Shown here one piece after another: positions 18,301 through 24,785 of a stretch of 40,000 nt of DNA; the first letter of the stretch is position 1, and the number at the start of each line of letters is the position of its first letter. The translations under genes and the position numbers were made by a program. Under the pieces are notes generated by a model, which was not told the DNA's origin, ran no database searches, and worked only from the letters and a program-made list of their open reading frames with translations. The stretch is from Symbiodinium natans. Taxonomy: Eukaryota > Sar > Dinophyceae > Suessiales > Symbiodiniaceae. The stretch spans positions 1-40,000 of the forward strand of contig CAJNDS010002690.1 in NCBI GenBank assembly GCA_905221605.1. The letters are read 5' to 3'.

Positions 18301-19740
18301 AGAACAACATTCTCAAGGCGCACGCGACGCCCGCGCGCGCGCGCGAACCCTAAACCCCAAGCCGTAAACCCCAACCCTAAACCCTACGCCCTAAACCCTA
18401 AACCCTAAACCCAAAACCCTAAATCCCCTAAGCCCGAAACCCTATGCCCTAAACCATAAGCCCCAAACCCTAAACTGCGGGGGGGGGGTGGTGGTGGTGG
18501 GTGGGAGGGAGGCAGGTTAAGCCCAGCTCCCCAGCATGCGTTCTGCAATTTTTGGAGTTCAGGGCCAGGGCCGCACAAATTACAGTTAAGACTTGGGGGT
18601 ATAGGGTTTAGGGTTTAGGGTTTAGGGTTTAGGGTTTAGGGTGGCACAAATTACAGTTAAGACTTGGGGGACCCCCACGCACTTCCGTGCCTGAAACCCT
18701 AAAACCCTAAAACCCCAAAACCCTAAAACCCTAAAACCTAAAACCCCAAAACCCTAAAACCCTAAAACCCTAAAACCCAAAAACCCAAAAACCCTAAAAC
18801 CCTAAAACCCTGAAGCCCTAAAACCCTGAAGCCTAAACCCCTAAACCCTAAACCCTAGACCCTAAACCTTAGGCCGAGATCGAGGGCATCGTCATCTTGA
18901 TGCTCAACAACTTCAGGGCCTCACCAGCCTGGAAGGAGGGGGGGTCCGCAAACAAAAGGTGTCCGGGTGTAGCGCTTAGGGTTTGGGGTTGTGAAGAGGG
19001 CTTAGGGCTTAGGGTTTAGGGTTTAGGGTTGTTAAGAGTTCAGGTCTGGGGGAGTTTCAAGAATTCAGCTGACAGGGGCTTGCAGGGTGTAGGGCTTATC
19101 TTACACCTCTTAACAACCCTAAACCCTAAGCCTCAAACCCTAAACCTCTTAACAACTGTAAACCCTAAACCCTAAACCCTTAACCCTCAACCCTAAACCC
19201 TAAACCCTAAGCGCTTAGGGGTTTCGGGGTTTAGGGGTGTGGGGGTTTTAGGGTTTCAGGGATTTTGGGGGCCGTAGGGCTTATCTTACACCTCCCTTAG
19301 ACCTAAGCCCTAAGCCCTAAACCCTAAACCCTAAACCCGAAACCCGAAATACATCTGAAGCTTTGAACCGCGGCTGCGAGAGTCTGGGGCAGTGGAGAAT
19401 TCATCTACATTCCACCTCCCTCTCGTTTCTGGTTTTGTTTGAGTGAGGGGTGGGGGACGTAATGGCTTTTGGGCTTGTACAAAGGGACTTGACTAGGAGC
19501 CCCTGAACAGGGAGCCTCAGGGATGTAGCATTAATAGAATAGGAATATACTTACCAGGGTCCTTCTATCCCTTTATGCTCCGGCTACATTCTTGGGGTTC
19601 CCTGTTTCCGGGTTGGGGGTCTTGCGGGTGTAGGTATTATGGTTTGCAAGGACATTGTGCCCAACGTGATTGCCGGTGAGCATAAGGCAGGTGTACAGCT
19701 TCTGTCGATGCTCGAGGCTTACCGGAAGACCTCGAAATAG
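12160..19740 (+). CDS. Multi-exon gene, Cys-rich protein of unknown function
   Basis: About 16 short GC-rich exons on the plus strand are separated by introns made largely of telomere-type repeats. Acceptors are AG|G and donors are GT, GC or GA. Reading phases agree across the junctions 12307/12785, 12875/13355, 13394/13609, 13686/13900, 14016/14347, 14414/14814, 15892/16076, 17101/17262, 17332/18260, 18332/18873 and 18917/19651. The product would have CVKC and CLAC pairs (about 44 residues apart) and a CPCKHC cluster, suggesting zinc binding, then a charged EEE-rich part and a C-terminus ending MLEAYRKTSK with TAG at 19738. I do not recognise the family. The 5' end and the junctions around 15.0-15.6 and 16.1-17.0 kb are unresolved. 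Confidence 0.5.
12317..12414 (+). repeat. Telomere-type tract in intron
   Basis: About 14 TTTAGGG units directly after the exon donor. The rest of this intron holds a TA/CATA microsatellite (12525-12645) and a run of about 14 C at 12727. Confidence 0.95.
12525..12645. repeat. CATA/TA microsatellite
   Basis: Interrupted ACATACATAC and (TA)n sequence with GGTATACC palindromic pieces. The minus-strand ORF over it (12412-12702) is IYIYIY-type and rejected. Confidence 0.75.
12785..12875 (+). CDS. Exon of Cys-rich gene
   Basis: Reads VLPLMCKTGLGPKFTDKLLP and continues SLAAPGLAFQ. The acceptor is GTGAG|G and the donor GT at 12876. The frame is open back to about 12753 (ELELLTWGRE), so the exon may start earlier. 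It ends in phase 1 and matches the two-base start at 13355. Confidence 0.55.
12889..12933 (+). repeat. Telomere-type tract in intron
   Basis: Six TTTAGGG units follow the donor. The rest of the intron (12934-13228) is unique sequence with a small minus-strand ORF and no recognisable product. Confidence 0.9.
13229..13315 (-). repeat. Telomere-type tract in intron
   Basis: About 12 CCCTAAA units with two CCCTGAA, opposite in sense to the tract at 12889 in the same intron. Confidence 0.95.
13355..13394 (+). CDS. Exon of Cys-rich gene
   Basis: Reads LQEQYKAVLAEEQ, likely helical. The acceptor TTTTTCCAG|G has a good pyrimidine tract. The donor is taken as GA at 13395 because this keeps the phase into the exon at 13609; a GT at 13403 is the alternative and would break it. 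Confidence 0.5.
13418..13597. repeat. Tail-to-tail telomere-type tracts
   Basis: TTTAGGG units up to about 13486 meet CCCTAAA units directly (GGGTTTAAACCC at the junction), and these run on to 13597. The inverted pair could fold inside the intron. Confidence 0.95.
13609..13686 (+). CDS. Exon of Cys-rich gene
   Basis: Reads DLTRQFFKGATLTDSDTVTA and continues RIRPR. The acceptor is CCTAG|G and the donor GC at 13687. Ends in phase 2 and joins the exon at 13900 in frame. Confidence 0.55.
13699..13877 (+). repeat. Telomere-type intron
   Basis: Nearly the whole intron between 13686 and 13900 is TTTAGGG repeat and variants. Confidence 0.95.
13900..14016 (+). CDS. Exon of Cys-rich gene with CxxC
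   Basis: Starts CVKCLELKSIHEFPRPRMVV and ends YHKFSTEE. The acceptor is GTGAG|G and the donor GA at 14017. The open frame runs on to a TAG at 14041, but continuing there would give MLSCLYM. The CxxC pairs with a second CxxC in the next exon, like a zinc-binding module. The last 15 bases belong to the 39-bp block copied at 14120. Confidence 0.6.
14002..14158. repeat. 39-bp duplication around a telomere-type block
   Basis: 14002-14040 and 14120-14158 are two copies of the same 39 bases (shared core AACGAAGATGCT), about 80% identical. Between them lies a block of TTTAGGG units (about 14045-14119). The left copy spans the end of the exon. Confidence 0.85.
14232..14313 (-). repeat. Telomere-type tract in intron
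   Basis: About 11 CCCTAAA/CCCTAAG units in the intron before the exon at 14347. Confidence 0.95.
14347..14414 (+). CDS. Exon of Cys-rich gene, zinc-finger-like
   Basis: Starts MCLACHGLPERPTLVCPCKH and continues CD, with a CxxC...CxCxxC pattern. The acceptor is GCCCAG|G and the donor GC at 14415. Ends in phase 1 and is completed by GC at 14814. Together with CVKC in the previous exon it provides enough Cys for one or two zinc sites. Confidence 0.6.
14468..14528 (+). repeat. Telomere-type tract in intron
   Basis: About eight TTTAGGG units. Confidence 0.9.
14664..14775. repeat. Head-to-head telomere-type junction
   Basis: CCCTAAA units run to 14750 and switch at once to TTTAGGG units (CCCTAAACCCTAGGGTTTAG at the centre). 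This is the arrangement expected of a telomere-telomere fusion or an inverted insertion. Confidence 0.95.
14814..14894 (+). CDS. Exon of Cys-rich gene
   Basis: Reads RKGSIFQFTARLSFATHHEC and continues IEVALK. The acceptor is CCGAG|G; the donor is probably GC at 14895. IEVALK resembles EIEVALE in the exon at 12160. A similar phrase, GSVTARLP, occurs in the exon at 37925. Confidence 0.55.
15016..15060 (+). CDS. Possible exon of Cys-rich gene
   Basis: Reads EGLLPVRIPEPELE, with AAG|G before and GT at 15061. It lies in an open frame from 14963 to 15169, but the phase with its neighbours is not settled, so borders may be wrong. Confidence 0.35.
15408..15504. mobile_element. M1 hairpin element, full copy
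   Basis: GGGATGTTCCCCCTTACACT and AACAGTCCT are matched in reverse by AGGACTGTT and a GGGGGAACGTCCC end. The inner AGTAGGGA/TCCCTACC also pairs, giving a near-complete hairpin of 97 bp. Other copies: 17917-18005, 18092-18125 (half), 29909-29970 (reduced) and 31376-31456. Confidence 0.8.
15587..15641 (+). CDS. Exon of Cys-rich gene
   Basis: Reads VAKGIARRVPPKYTPELL. The acceptor TAGCAG|G is good and a GT donor lies at 15642. The reading frame was chosen by its G/C third positions; phases with its neighbours are not resolved. Confidence 0.45.
15683..15805 (-). repeat. Degenerate telomere-type intron
   Basis: CCCTAAA variants with CCCTCAA and CCCGAA fill the intron. Confidence 0.85.
15840..15892 (+). 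CDS. Exon of Cys-rich gene
   Basis: Reads AGNLPKVPETKIRIPCQ. The acceptor is CGGAG|G and the donor GT at 15893 (GTAGGT). Ends in phase 2 and continues in frame at 16076, giving a CxxC at the junction (CQRC). Confidence 0.55.
15965..16072 (-). repeat. Telomere-type tract in intron
   Basis: About 15 CCCTAAA units ending next to the acceptor at 16075. Confidence 0.95.
16076..16120 (+). CDS. Exon of Cys-rich gene
   Basis: Reads CVKGGPLAVVEKKLG. The acceptor is CCCAG|G. The donor is a GC near 16117-16125 and not settled. A possible small exon with AG|GA ATG AGA GTA (16447-16490, donor GTGTGTAAG) may sit between this and 17014. Confidence 0.5.
16132..16700. repeat. Telomere-type tracts in both orientations
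   Basis: TTTAGGG with 8-bp variants at 16132-16400, then about 25 CCCTAAA units at 16506-16695. Unique sequence at 16400-16505 between them may hold a microexon. Confidence 0.9.
16876..17011 (-). repeat. Telomere-type tract in intron
   Basis: CCCTAAA and CCCCAAA units end directly before the next exon. Confidence 0.9.
17014..17101 (+). CDS. Exon of Cys-rich gene
   Basis: Starts KDVGLPCLTTKAFGQLALSS and ends LRPRHW. The acceptor is CCGAG|G and the donor GT at 17102 (GTAGGG, so the donor merges into the telomere-type repeat). Joins 17262 in phase 0. Confidence 0.55.
17103..17200 (+). repeat. Telomere-type tract starting at a 5' splice site
   Basis: About 14 TTTAGGG units; the first GTAGGG is itself the donor. 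Confidence 0.95.
17262..17332 (+). CDS. Exon of Cys-rich gene
   Basis: Starts GFFGAIQGQFALLAVKLGLL and continues SPL, a hydrophobic stretch. The acceptor follows TTTTTTCAGAG; the donor is GC at 17333. Ends in phase 2 and joins 18260 in frame. Confidence 0.55.
17344..17860 (+). repeat. Telomere-type tracts around an AT-rich spacer
   Basis: TTTAGGG variants at 17344-17512 and a regular tract at 17767-17860. The spacer at 17513-17766 is AT-rich without coding signs. Confidence 0.9.
17917..18005. mobile_element. M1 hairpin element, full copy
   Basis: GGGATGTTTCCCCTTATACT at the left is matched by a TTAGTATAAGGGGC end and ATCCC at the right. The inner TAGGGATTA/TAATCCCTA also pairs. Confidence 0.8.
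18001..18125 (+). mobile_element. Dispersed element without telomere block, plus M1 half
   Basis: 18001-18091 is the uninterrupted counterpart of 3859-4010 (reverse complement). 18092-18125 is an M1 right half (AGGACTGTTAGTATAAGGGG). The left half of that M1 copy is missing. Confidence 0.65.
18140..18245 (-). repeat. Telomere-type tract with CCCTAGA variant run
   Basis: Four CCCTAGA units flanked by CCCTAAA. Confidence 0.95.
18260..18332 (+). CDS. Exon of Cys-rich gene
   Basis: Starts AVTDQEGQKLSEEENNILKA and ends HATP, an acidic helix-like stretch. The acceptor is GCCCAG|G; the donor is GC at 18333 at the start of a (GC)n run. Joins 18873 in phase 0. Confidence 0.55.
18573..18670. repeat. 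Perfect 27-bp duplication around a telomere-type block
   Basis: 18573-18599 and 18644-18670 are identical (GCACAAATTACAG...ACTTGGGGG). Exactly between them is a 44-bp block of TTTAGGG units. This is the cleanest example of the target-duplication pattern in the window. Confidence 0.95.
18690..18868 (-). repeat. CCCTAAAA octamer-rich tract
   Basis: 8-bp CCCTAAAA and CCCCAAAA units, then CCCTAAA, ending next to the acceptor at 18872. Confidence 0.9.
18873..18917 (+). CDS. Exon of Cys-rich gene
   Basis: Fifteen codons, AEIEGIVILMLNNFR. The acceptor is CCTTAG|G and the donor GC at 18918. Phase 0 at both ends. Confidence 0.55.
19089..19294. repeat. 21-bp duplication around telomere-type DNA
   Basis: 19089-19109 and 19274-19294 are identical (GTAGGGCTTATC...). 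CCCTAAA and TTTAGGG variant sequence lies between them. Confidence 0.8.
19651..19740 (+). CDS. Terminal exon of Cys-rich gene
   Basis: Starts DIVPNVIAGEHKAGVQLLSM and ends LEAYRKTSK, with TAG at 19738-19740. The acceptor is TTGCAAG|G. An earlier acceptor at 19633 (GTGTAG|GT ATT ATG GTT TGC) is possible but would not keep the phase of the preceding exon. Confidence 0.55.
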   Translation, partial: DIVPNVIAGEHKAGVQLLSMLEAYRKTSK

Positions 19741-19767
19741 GGTTCTGAGAGCCCTTGTGGTCTAACG

Positions 19768-19905
19768 GGCCTTAATATGGTCCCTTGCCTCCTTGAAAAG
19801 GTGCTGATGTATGGGCCCTCAATTTTGTACAGGGTATATAAGGGGTAAATAAGGGGGTGCCCTTTTATGGGCCCATACTAAGGGACCATGTAACTACCCT
19901 GAGAT
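19768..19905. mobile_element. M5 dispersed element
   Basis: Shares GTATGGGCCC-like, CAGGGTATATAAGGGGTA and AAGGGACCATGTAACT phrases with 24420-24540. CTTAATATGGTCCCTT at the left can pair with AAGGGACCAT at the right. Confidence 0.65.
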
Positions 19906-20053
19906 GTGGTCTAGAGTCTAGATTTTCGGCTTGCAATGCCGGAGTTTATGAAGTTCAGGGTCAGACGGTCGCCTTGTACAGGTTTTGTGCGTTGATCCGT
20001 TGGACAGGCCTTGTGCCCTGCTCGTGCAGCGGACAGGAAACCGCGGGAAAAGA
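19906..20053 (+). other. Open stretch of uncertain coding status
   Basis: Part of an 84-codon open frame (19857-20111) containing CNAGVYEVQGQTVALYRFC. Its 5' part lies in the M5 element and its 3' end runs into TTTAGGG (GFRV ending). The middle could be an exon; splice sites are not clear. Confidence 0.25.
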
Positions 20054-20121
20054 AGGGTTTAGGGTTTTGGGTTTAGGGTTCAGGGTTCAGGGTTTAGGGT
20101 TTAGGGTTTAGGGTTTAGGGT
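20054..20121 (+). repeat. Telomere-type tract
   Basis: About nine TTTAGGG units and variants. Confidence 0.9.
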
Positions 20122-20208
20122 GAAAAGAAAGCAACAATTCATGTCTCAGTGCAGAGAAGTTTGGCAGAGTAGCTGGTTCGGGGTGATGCAAGGGCGGTTT
20201 TTACTGGC

Positions 20209-20300
20209 ACCGAGAGTAGGCCCTTATTCCCATTTTTGGGAATCTCCTCAAACCAAGAAGGGTGCCCTTTTCTTTGTCCTGGGTTACTCTTGAGTCTAGT
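20209..20300. mobile_element. M3 element copy
   Basis: Left GAGAGTAGGCCCTTATTCCC, right AGGGTGCCCTTTTCTTTGTC then CTGGGTTACTC, matching the M3 copies at 25631-25993, 33903-34010 and 37240-37322. Confidence 0.65.
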
Positions 20301-20359
20301 TTATCTTGGGATTGCGCCCACAAGGCATCGTGGTTGCGGAGTAGCCCGCGGCGCTTAAT

Positions 20360-20950
20360 TCCTAGACCCCAAACCTTAAACACTCAAAACCCAGACAGTA
20401 AGGAACCAACGGCCCTAAACTTTACACTCCAAACCCCAAAACGTAAACCCTGACCCCAAACCCGCGACCCTGAACCCAAAGCCCTACACCCAAAACCCCC
20501 CGATTTTTAAACCTCAACCTCCCAAACCCATAACCCTATAATTGCCCTAAACCCAAACCCCCATTCCCAAGACTTTCAACCCAAACCTCATACCCCAGAC
20601 CCTGAAGCCAAAACCCAAAGCCGAAAACCTGGAACCCAAAACCCAAAACCCCGTGCCCACCCAAGACTCGAAACCCTAGACACCCACAACCCTAGACCAT
20701 TGTGTCCAGCCCTTGGGTTGAAACGCGAAGCAACCCCCAACCCACGACCCTAACCCCAAAACCCAAAACCCAAAACCCTAAACCCTAAATCCTAAACCCT
20801 AAACCGTAAGCCCTATAAACCCCAAGCCCCTCATCCATATACATCCTAAAAGCCCTAAACCCTAACTACGAACCTTAAAACCCTCAACCCGAACAGTAGA
20901 CCCGAAACTCCCTGAAAGGCCGGAGCCCGAAGCCCTCGGCTGGCTGGTTC
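20360..20950 (-). repeat. Degenerate C-rich telomere-derived region
   Basis: About 590 bases of CCCAAAACC, CCCTAAACC and CCCGAAACC variants, with no regular array and no exon I can support. Confidence 0.6.
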
Positions 20951-21272
20951 ATAGTAGGGCATGAGGGAATGAGGTACCAAAATACAATCCCTTAAAGGGT
21001 ATACTAGGATGCCCAGTACTACCCTTTTTCCCTTTTTTGGGGGTGTAGGTTCCCTGATAAACCCCTTTAAGCAAAAAAGGGCACCCTTTTTAATCCTAGG
21101 ATACTGGGCAACCTAGTATATATAGGGGTTTACGAAATTTAAAGGGGGGGAGGTGTGCCTTCTTGGGAGTCCTTATGATAAAGGAATCCTAAAAATATGT
21201 AGGTCTATATTGGGGGTCCCCTTCTTTTCGTCCACCCTCCATATAGGGCCCGAGTTCCTTCATTCCCTACTA
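20951..21272. mobile_element. Nest of hairpin elements
   Basis: The outermost arms are TAGTAGGGCATGAGGGAATG and its diverged complement ending CATTCCCTACTA. Inside are an M3-like hairpin (about 21000-21121, arms TATACTAGG/CCTAGTATA and CCCAGTA/TACTGGG) and an M4 copy (21160-21232). M2 follows at once at 21280. Confidence 0.65.
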
Positions 21273-21279
21273 AGGACCA

Positions 21280-21402
21280 CTTGGAGGTTCATGGGTACTT
21301 GTAACCCCAAATGATAAGTCTACTGAAAACCTAATTAGGGGACTTAGCTGGCTTATGAGTGCAGTTAAACTTTCGGCTTAGAAGTACCCATGAACCTCCA
21401 AG
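21280..21402. mobile_element. M2 introner-like element
   Basis: CTTGGAGGTTCATGGGTACTT and its complement AAGTACCCATGAACCTCCAAG form terminal arms. An AG|G acceptor (CAAGCAG|G, ending 21405) follows immediately and opens an exon-like stretch. Confidence 0.75.
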
Positions 21403-21405
21403 CAG

Positions 21406-21471
21406 GGGGTCGGGCCTGCACCCCTGCATGCCATGGCAGCGACACCAAATGGTTTGAGGCCGCCTGGACGC
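21406..21471 (+). CDS. Exon fragment, unknown protein
   Basis: In one frame reads RACTPACHGSDTKWFEAAWT, then a possible GC donor after ACGCACAG. The acceptor adjoins the M2 element. Family not recognised; the gene it belongs to is not resolved. Confidence 0.4.
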
Positions 21472-21584
21472 ACAGGCTCTTGGGCACTGGGGCTCGCGGG
21501 GTAGGGGGGGGGGGAGGGGAGGGGTGGGGTTCAAGGTTTCGGGTTTAGGGTTTTTGGTTTTGGGAGCCCTGCGCCCCAAACCGA

Positions 21585-21903
21585 AACCCTAGACCCTAGA
21601 CCCCAAACCCCAAACCCTGAGCTGAACTCAGTTATCCTAAGCACTAAGCCCTAAACACTAAGCTGCCCTAAACCCTAAACCCGAAACCCTAAACCCTAGC
21701 CCTAAACCCTAAACCCGATCCCTTAGGATGTTAGGGTTTGGGTTTGCAAGGGTTCAGGTTTCAGGGGCTCCTAGGCCCGGCCTGAACCCTCTCCAAACGT
21801 TTGGGGTTTAGGGCTTTTAGGGCTTTTAGGGTTTAGGGTTTAGGGTTTAGGGTTTAGGGTTTAGGGTTTAGGGTTTAGAGTTTAGGGTTTAGGGTTTAGT
21901 GCT
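21585..21903. repeat. Telomere-type tracts in both orientations
   Basis: CCCTAAA variants at 21585-21720, TTTAGGG at 21797-21903. Confidence 0.9.
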
Positions 21904-22089
21904 TAAGCTCGCGATTCCTAGGCCCAGGCTTTCAAAGGCGGCGGGGGCGGGCCCCCTAACATTCGCCTCCAAACCACCTTAAACCCTGAAAGCCAAGACC
22001 GCATAAAGCCCTAGACCCTAAACCCTAAACTCGCAGCTGCTCACTTAGATCCGCATGAGCCCTCCTGACTGACTAGCAGCTAGCAGCGG

Positions 22090-23880
22090 CGGGTTTTAAA
22101 AAAAGTGGTTTCTTATGCCACATGTCGTTGTCTGGGCGACTTCCGATTGTGTACAAGATTCTATAGATTACACGATGCTACCGGGCTTGCAGCAAACTGG
22201 TTGTCCTAGCCCAAGCTGCAGCAAAGCCTTCGGAGCCTCAGGCTCCGGGGGCTTCCGCAGCCATGCAAGGGGCCCGCAGGCGGTCCATGGGAGGTTTACA
22301 GTGGTCCCTCGCACCCTCTGGACGGACACCTTTTGGCCAAGGCCGAGGCGAACTTGTTTTTTCTGGCTGTGACACCACCACCGCTTGTAAGGAGCTTGCG
22401 GCGTATCCTGGCCGATTATGCCTGCCGGGAGCTGAGAGAAAGCCACCAGGGAGATTTCATAAATTCACAGCTATCCTTGAAAAGAGACCAGGGCAAGAAA
22501 AACAACAAGTTTCAGAATCAGCCGAAGTTGTAGCGTCACGTGGCGTTGTGCTGAGAAATGCTGAGAACCAACCATTTGTGTTTGGCAGGCCAGCTGACTG
22601 GGATCGTGAATGTCGCGAATTGGGGGTACTTGGGATTTTCCAACGGGCTCCAACCAGGGAAAAGGCATCAGATGGAAGGGACCCTGTGCTAAGTTCTAAG
22701 AGTTTCTGCCACTACTACTACTGATAACAATATTAATAATGATAACAATAAGGATAACAACCAGAAAAGGGATAGCAATAGTAAGTGTCAAGAAGAATAT
22801 TATGATCAGCAACAATTACAACATAATTGTTTTTTCTTGCTACTATTCTGAGAGAAGATTCTCAGACCTCAGAGCGTGACAGCTGAAGCCACATGTTTAG
22901 TTATGTGTTCTTCTTATGTTGAGTGTAATCTTGAACCTTGGGAACCCGGAGTTTGTATCCAAGTGTCGTGCTCTGTCCTGCACCTCATCAGCATTGTTGA
23001 GATTTCGCAGCAAGGTCAAGAACACAGATCAAGACTCAAGATGAGGGATTATTTCAAGCTACAGCACAGCTTTGGACCAGTGCCGTAGCAGATTTCAAGT
23101 TAGCCGTACGACTGCCAGACTTGTGCTGCGACCATTTTTGCTCAGCTGGGGACACGGTATTTTCATGCCTCAGCCACTGTGCTTGGACATTCAGCCTTGG
23201 TGATGTCGTAGTCACTTCTTTTGCTCCTCCACATCCATGCTGCAGTGGGAAGTGCGTTACTTCCACCTCCTTGCCCTCCCGGACGCTTGTTTGCGTGTCA
23301 GCTCGCAAATGGATGGGGCGTGCAGCACGAAATTCTAGTTCAAGAGCTGCTGAGGTTGGATGCAATTCTATATGGCCCTCTGCCGTCAGAGTTTGTTTCC
23401 CAAAAGCCTGAACCCAAACATGCTGTAAATTCTGTATCGTGTGTGGAGGGAAAGGAATTCCCAAAGTGGCAACCCTATCCTGCAGTGAGAACAAGAGAAC
23501 GTCGCCAGATTCATAGAGCACACTGGGATCGATGCAGCTTTGTCATTGTGGTGTGCTTGCTTGCGTGCCAGAGGCGGAAGTTGTCAGCGCGTGCACCCCG
23601 GCGACTCATACAGACGCAGGCGCAAGCAGCCACAAGAGTTGTTGGATTCCCGCCAAAGACACCGCCGCCAGGCAGACCATCACAGACAATAAGAACGGCG
23701 CTCCCCCCAACTATGCCACCACCACCCTCGCAGCCACCGCCAGCGAAAGTAGCACCATCAATGCGGCCACCACTCACGCAGCCACCGCCCATCCCCCCAT
23801 GGCAGGCGGCAGTACTGCTACGCAAGAGCCGTGCGAACGGCGAACATTTCGCAACGAAGCTACTGCCAGTAGCAGACCCT
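22090..23880 (+). other. Telomere-free island, coding status unclear
   Basis: The longest interval without telomere-type repeat apart from the 6.5-12 kb repeats. Several overlapping plus-strand frames are open (22115-22372, 22263-22724, 22333-22533), but none is clearly better than the others. 22715-22810 is AAT/AAC-rich. The best candidate lies at 23212-23880. Confidence 0.35.
23212..23880 (+). CDS. Possible exon, proline-rich C-terminus
   Basis: Open frame from after a TAG at 23209 to the CCCCTAAA tract. The middle contains GVQHEILVQELLRLDAILYG. The 3' third is rich in Pro (LPPTMPPPPSQPPPAKVAP), a common type of low-complexity linker. The final residues NP come from the telomere-type repeat. 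A minus-strand frame (23054-23521) overlaps and cannot be ruled out. No family is recognised. Confidence 0.3.
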
Positions 23881-24012
23881 AAACCCCTAAACCCCTAAAC
23901 CCCTAAACCCCTAAACCCCGCCCCTATACCCCTAAAACCCTAAAACCCTAAACCCGAAACCCTAAACCCTAAACCCTAAACCCTAAACCCTAAACCCTAA
24001 ACCCTAAACCCC
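23878..24012 (-). repeat. CCCCTAAA octamers then CCCTAAA heptamers
   Basis: About five 8-bp units, then about ten 7-bp units, directly following the open frame. Confidence 0.95.
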
Positions 24013-24081
24013 CATCAACCCTCTTTAATCAGGGACAACCCCTCCCCCGTGCGCCTTAGCCCTCAGGCCATGCGTCTCCTA

Positions 24082-24160
24082 TTGGGGTCCTTATGATAAG
24101 GGAATCCTACTATTACTATTTTGAGGGTCTAATTTAGGGAGTCCCCTATGTTCGTAAACC
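24082..24160. mobile_element. M4 element copy
   Basis: GGGGTCCTTATGATAAGGGA and ATCCTACTATTACTATTTTG match 21160-21232 and, reversed, 766-815 and 25165-25225. A TA/CATA microsatellite follows at 24163-24230. Confidence 0.6.
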
Positions 24161-24419
24161 CCCATATATAATATACATACATATAGATATATATATATAT
24201 ATCTACATATATATATATATATACATGTAGAGGGTTCAGGGTTTTAATAGGGTTTAGAGCTCGAAAGTTCGGAGCCCCTGCCTGTGTGCTGCAGACCGGT
24301 CTTGAACCGTTTCGGCTCTTCTAAGGGTAGTTTCATGGGCCCTTGCTATGGTCTAGGGATTCTAGGGTTTTTGGGTTTTTTGGTGTTTTTCGTTTTTTTT
24401 TCCAGCTTTTTAGGGTGGT

Positions 24420-24540
24420 TAGGGTACCTCCTTTAAAGGGTTCTGAAGTATGGGCCCTTGGGTTGTGCAGGGTATATAAGGGGTATGTAAGGGGTCCCTT
24501 TTAAGAACCCATATTAAGGGACCATGTAACTGCCCCAAGA
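24420..24540. mobile_element. M5 element copy
   Basis: Shares CAGGGTATATAAGGGGTA and AAGGGACCATGTAACT with 19768-19905, in the same orientation. Confidence 0.65.
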
Positions 24541-24626
24541 GGCTCAGCTGACAGCAGCCCCAAGCCCTGAACCCTGAATCCGATACCCGCAACCCTGAAT
24601 CTTCATCCCGAAGCCCCAAACATTAA

Positions 24627-24692
24627 GGTTTAGGGTTTAGGGTTTAGGGTTTAGGGTTAAGGGTTTAGGGTTTAGGGTTTAGGGTTTAGGAT
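24627..24692 (+). repeat. Telomere-type tract upstream of gene
   Basis: About nine TTTAGGG units ending some 35 bases before the start codon at 24727. No promoter motif is visible. Confidence 0.9.
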
Positions 24693-24726
24693 TAAACCCT
24701 GAATCTAAAACCCTAAGCCCGAAACC

Positions 24727-24785
24727 ATGCTGCGGGTTCGCGCTCCTTCGGGTCGACTCCTTCTGGCAGTGGAGCCTGCGGAGGA
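24727..24785 (+). CDS. Exon 1, start of ubiquitin-like domain
   Basis: MLRVRAPSGRLLLAVEPAE plus two bases; donor GT at 24786 (GTGAGG). The ATG is chosen because relatives in dinoflagellates typically begin MLR. Without splicing the frame ends at once with TGA at 24787. Confidence 0.7.
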
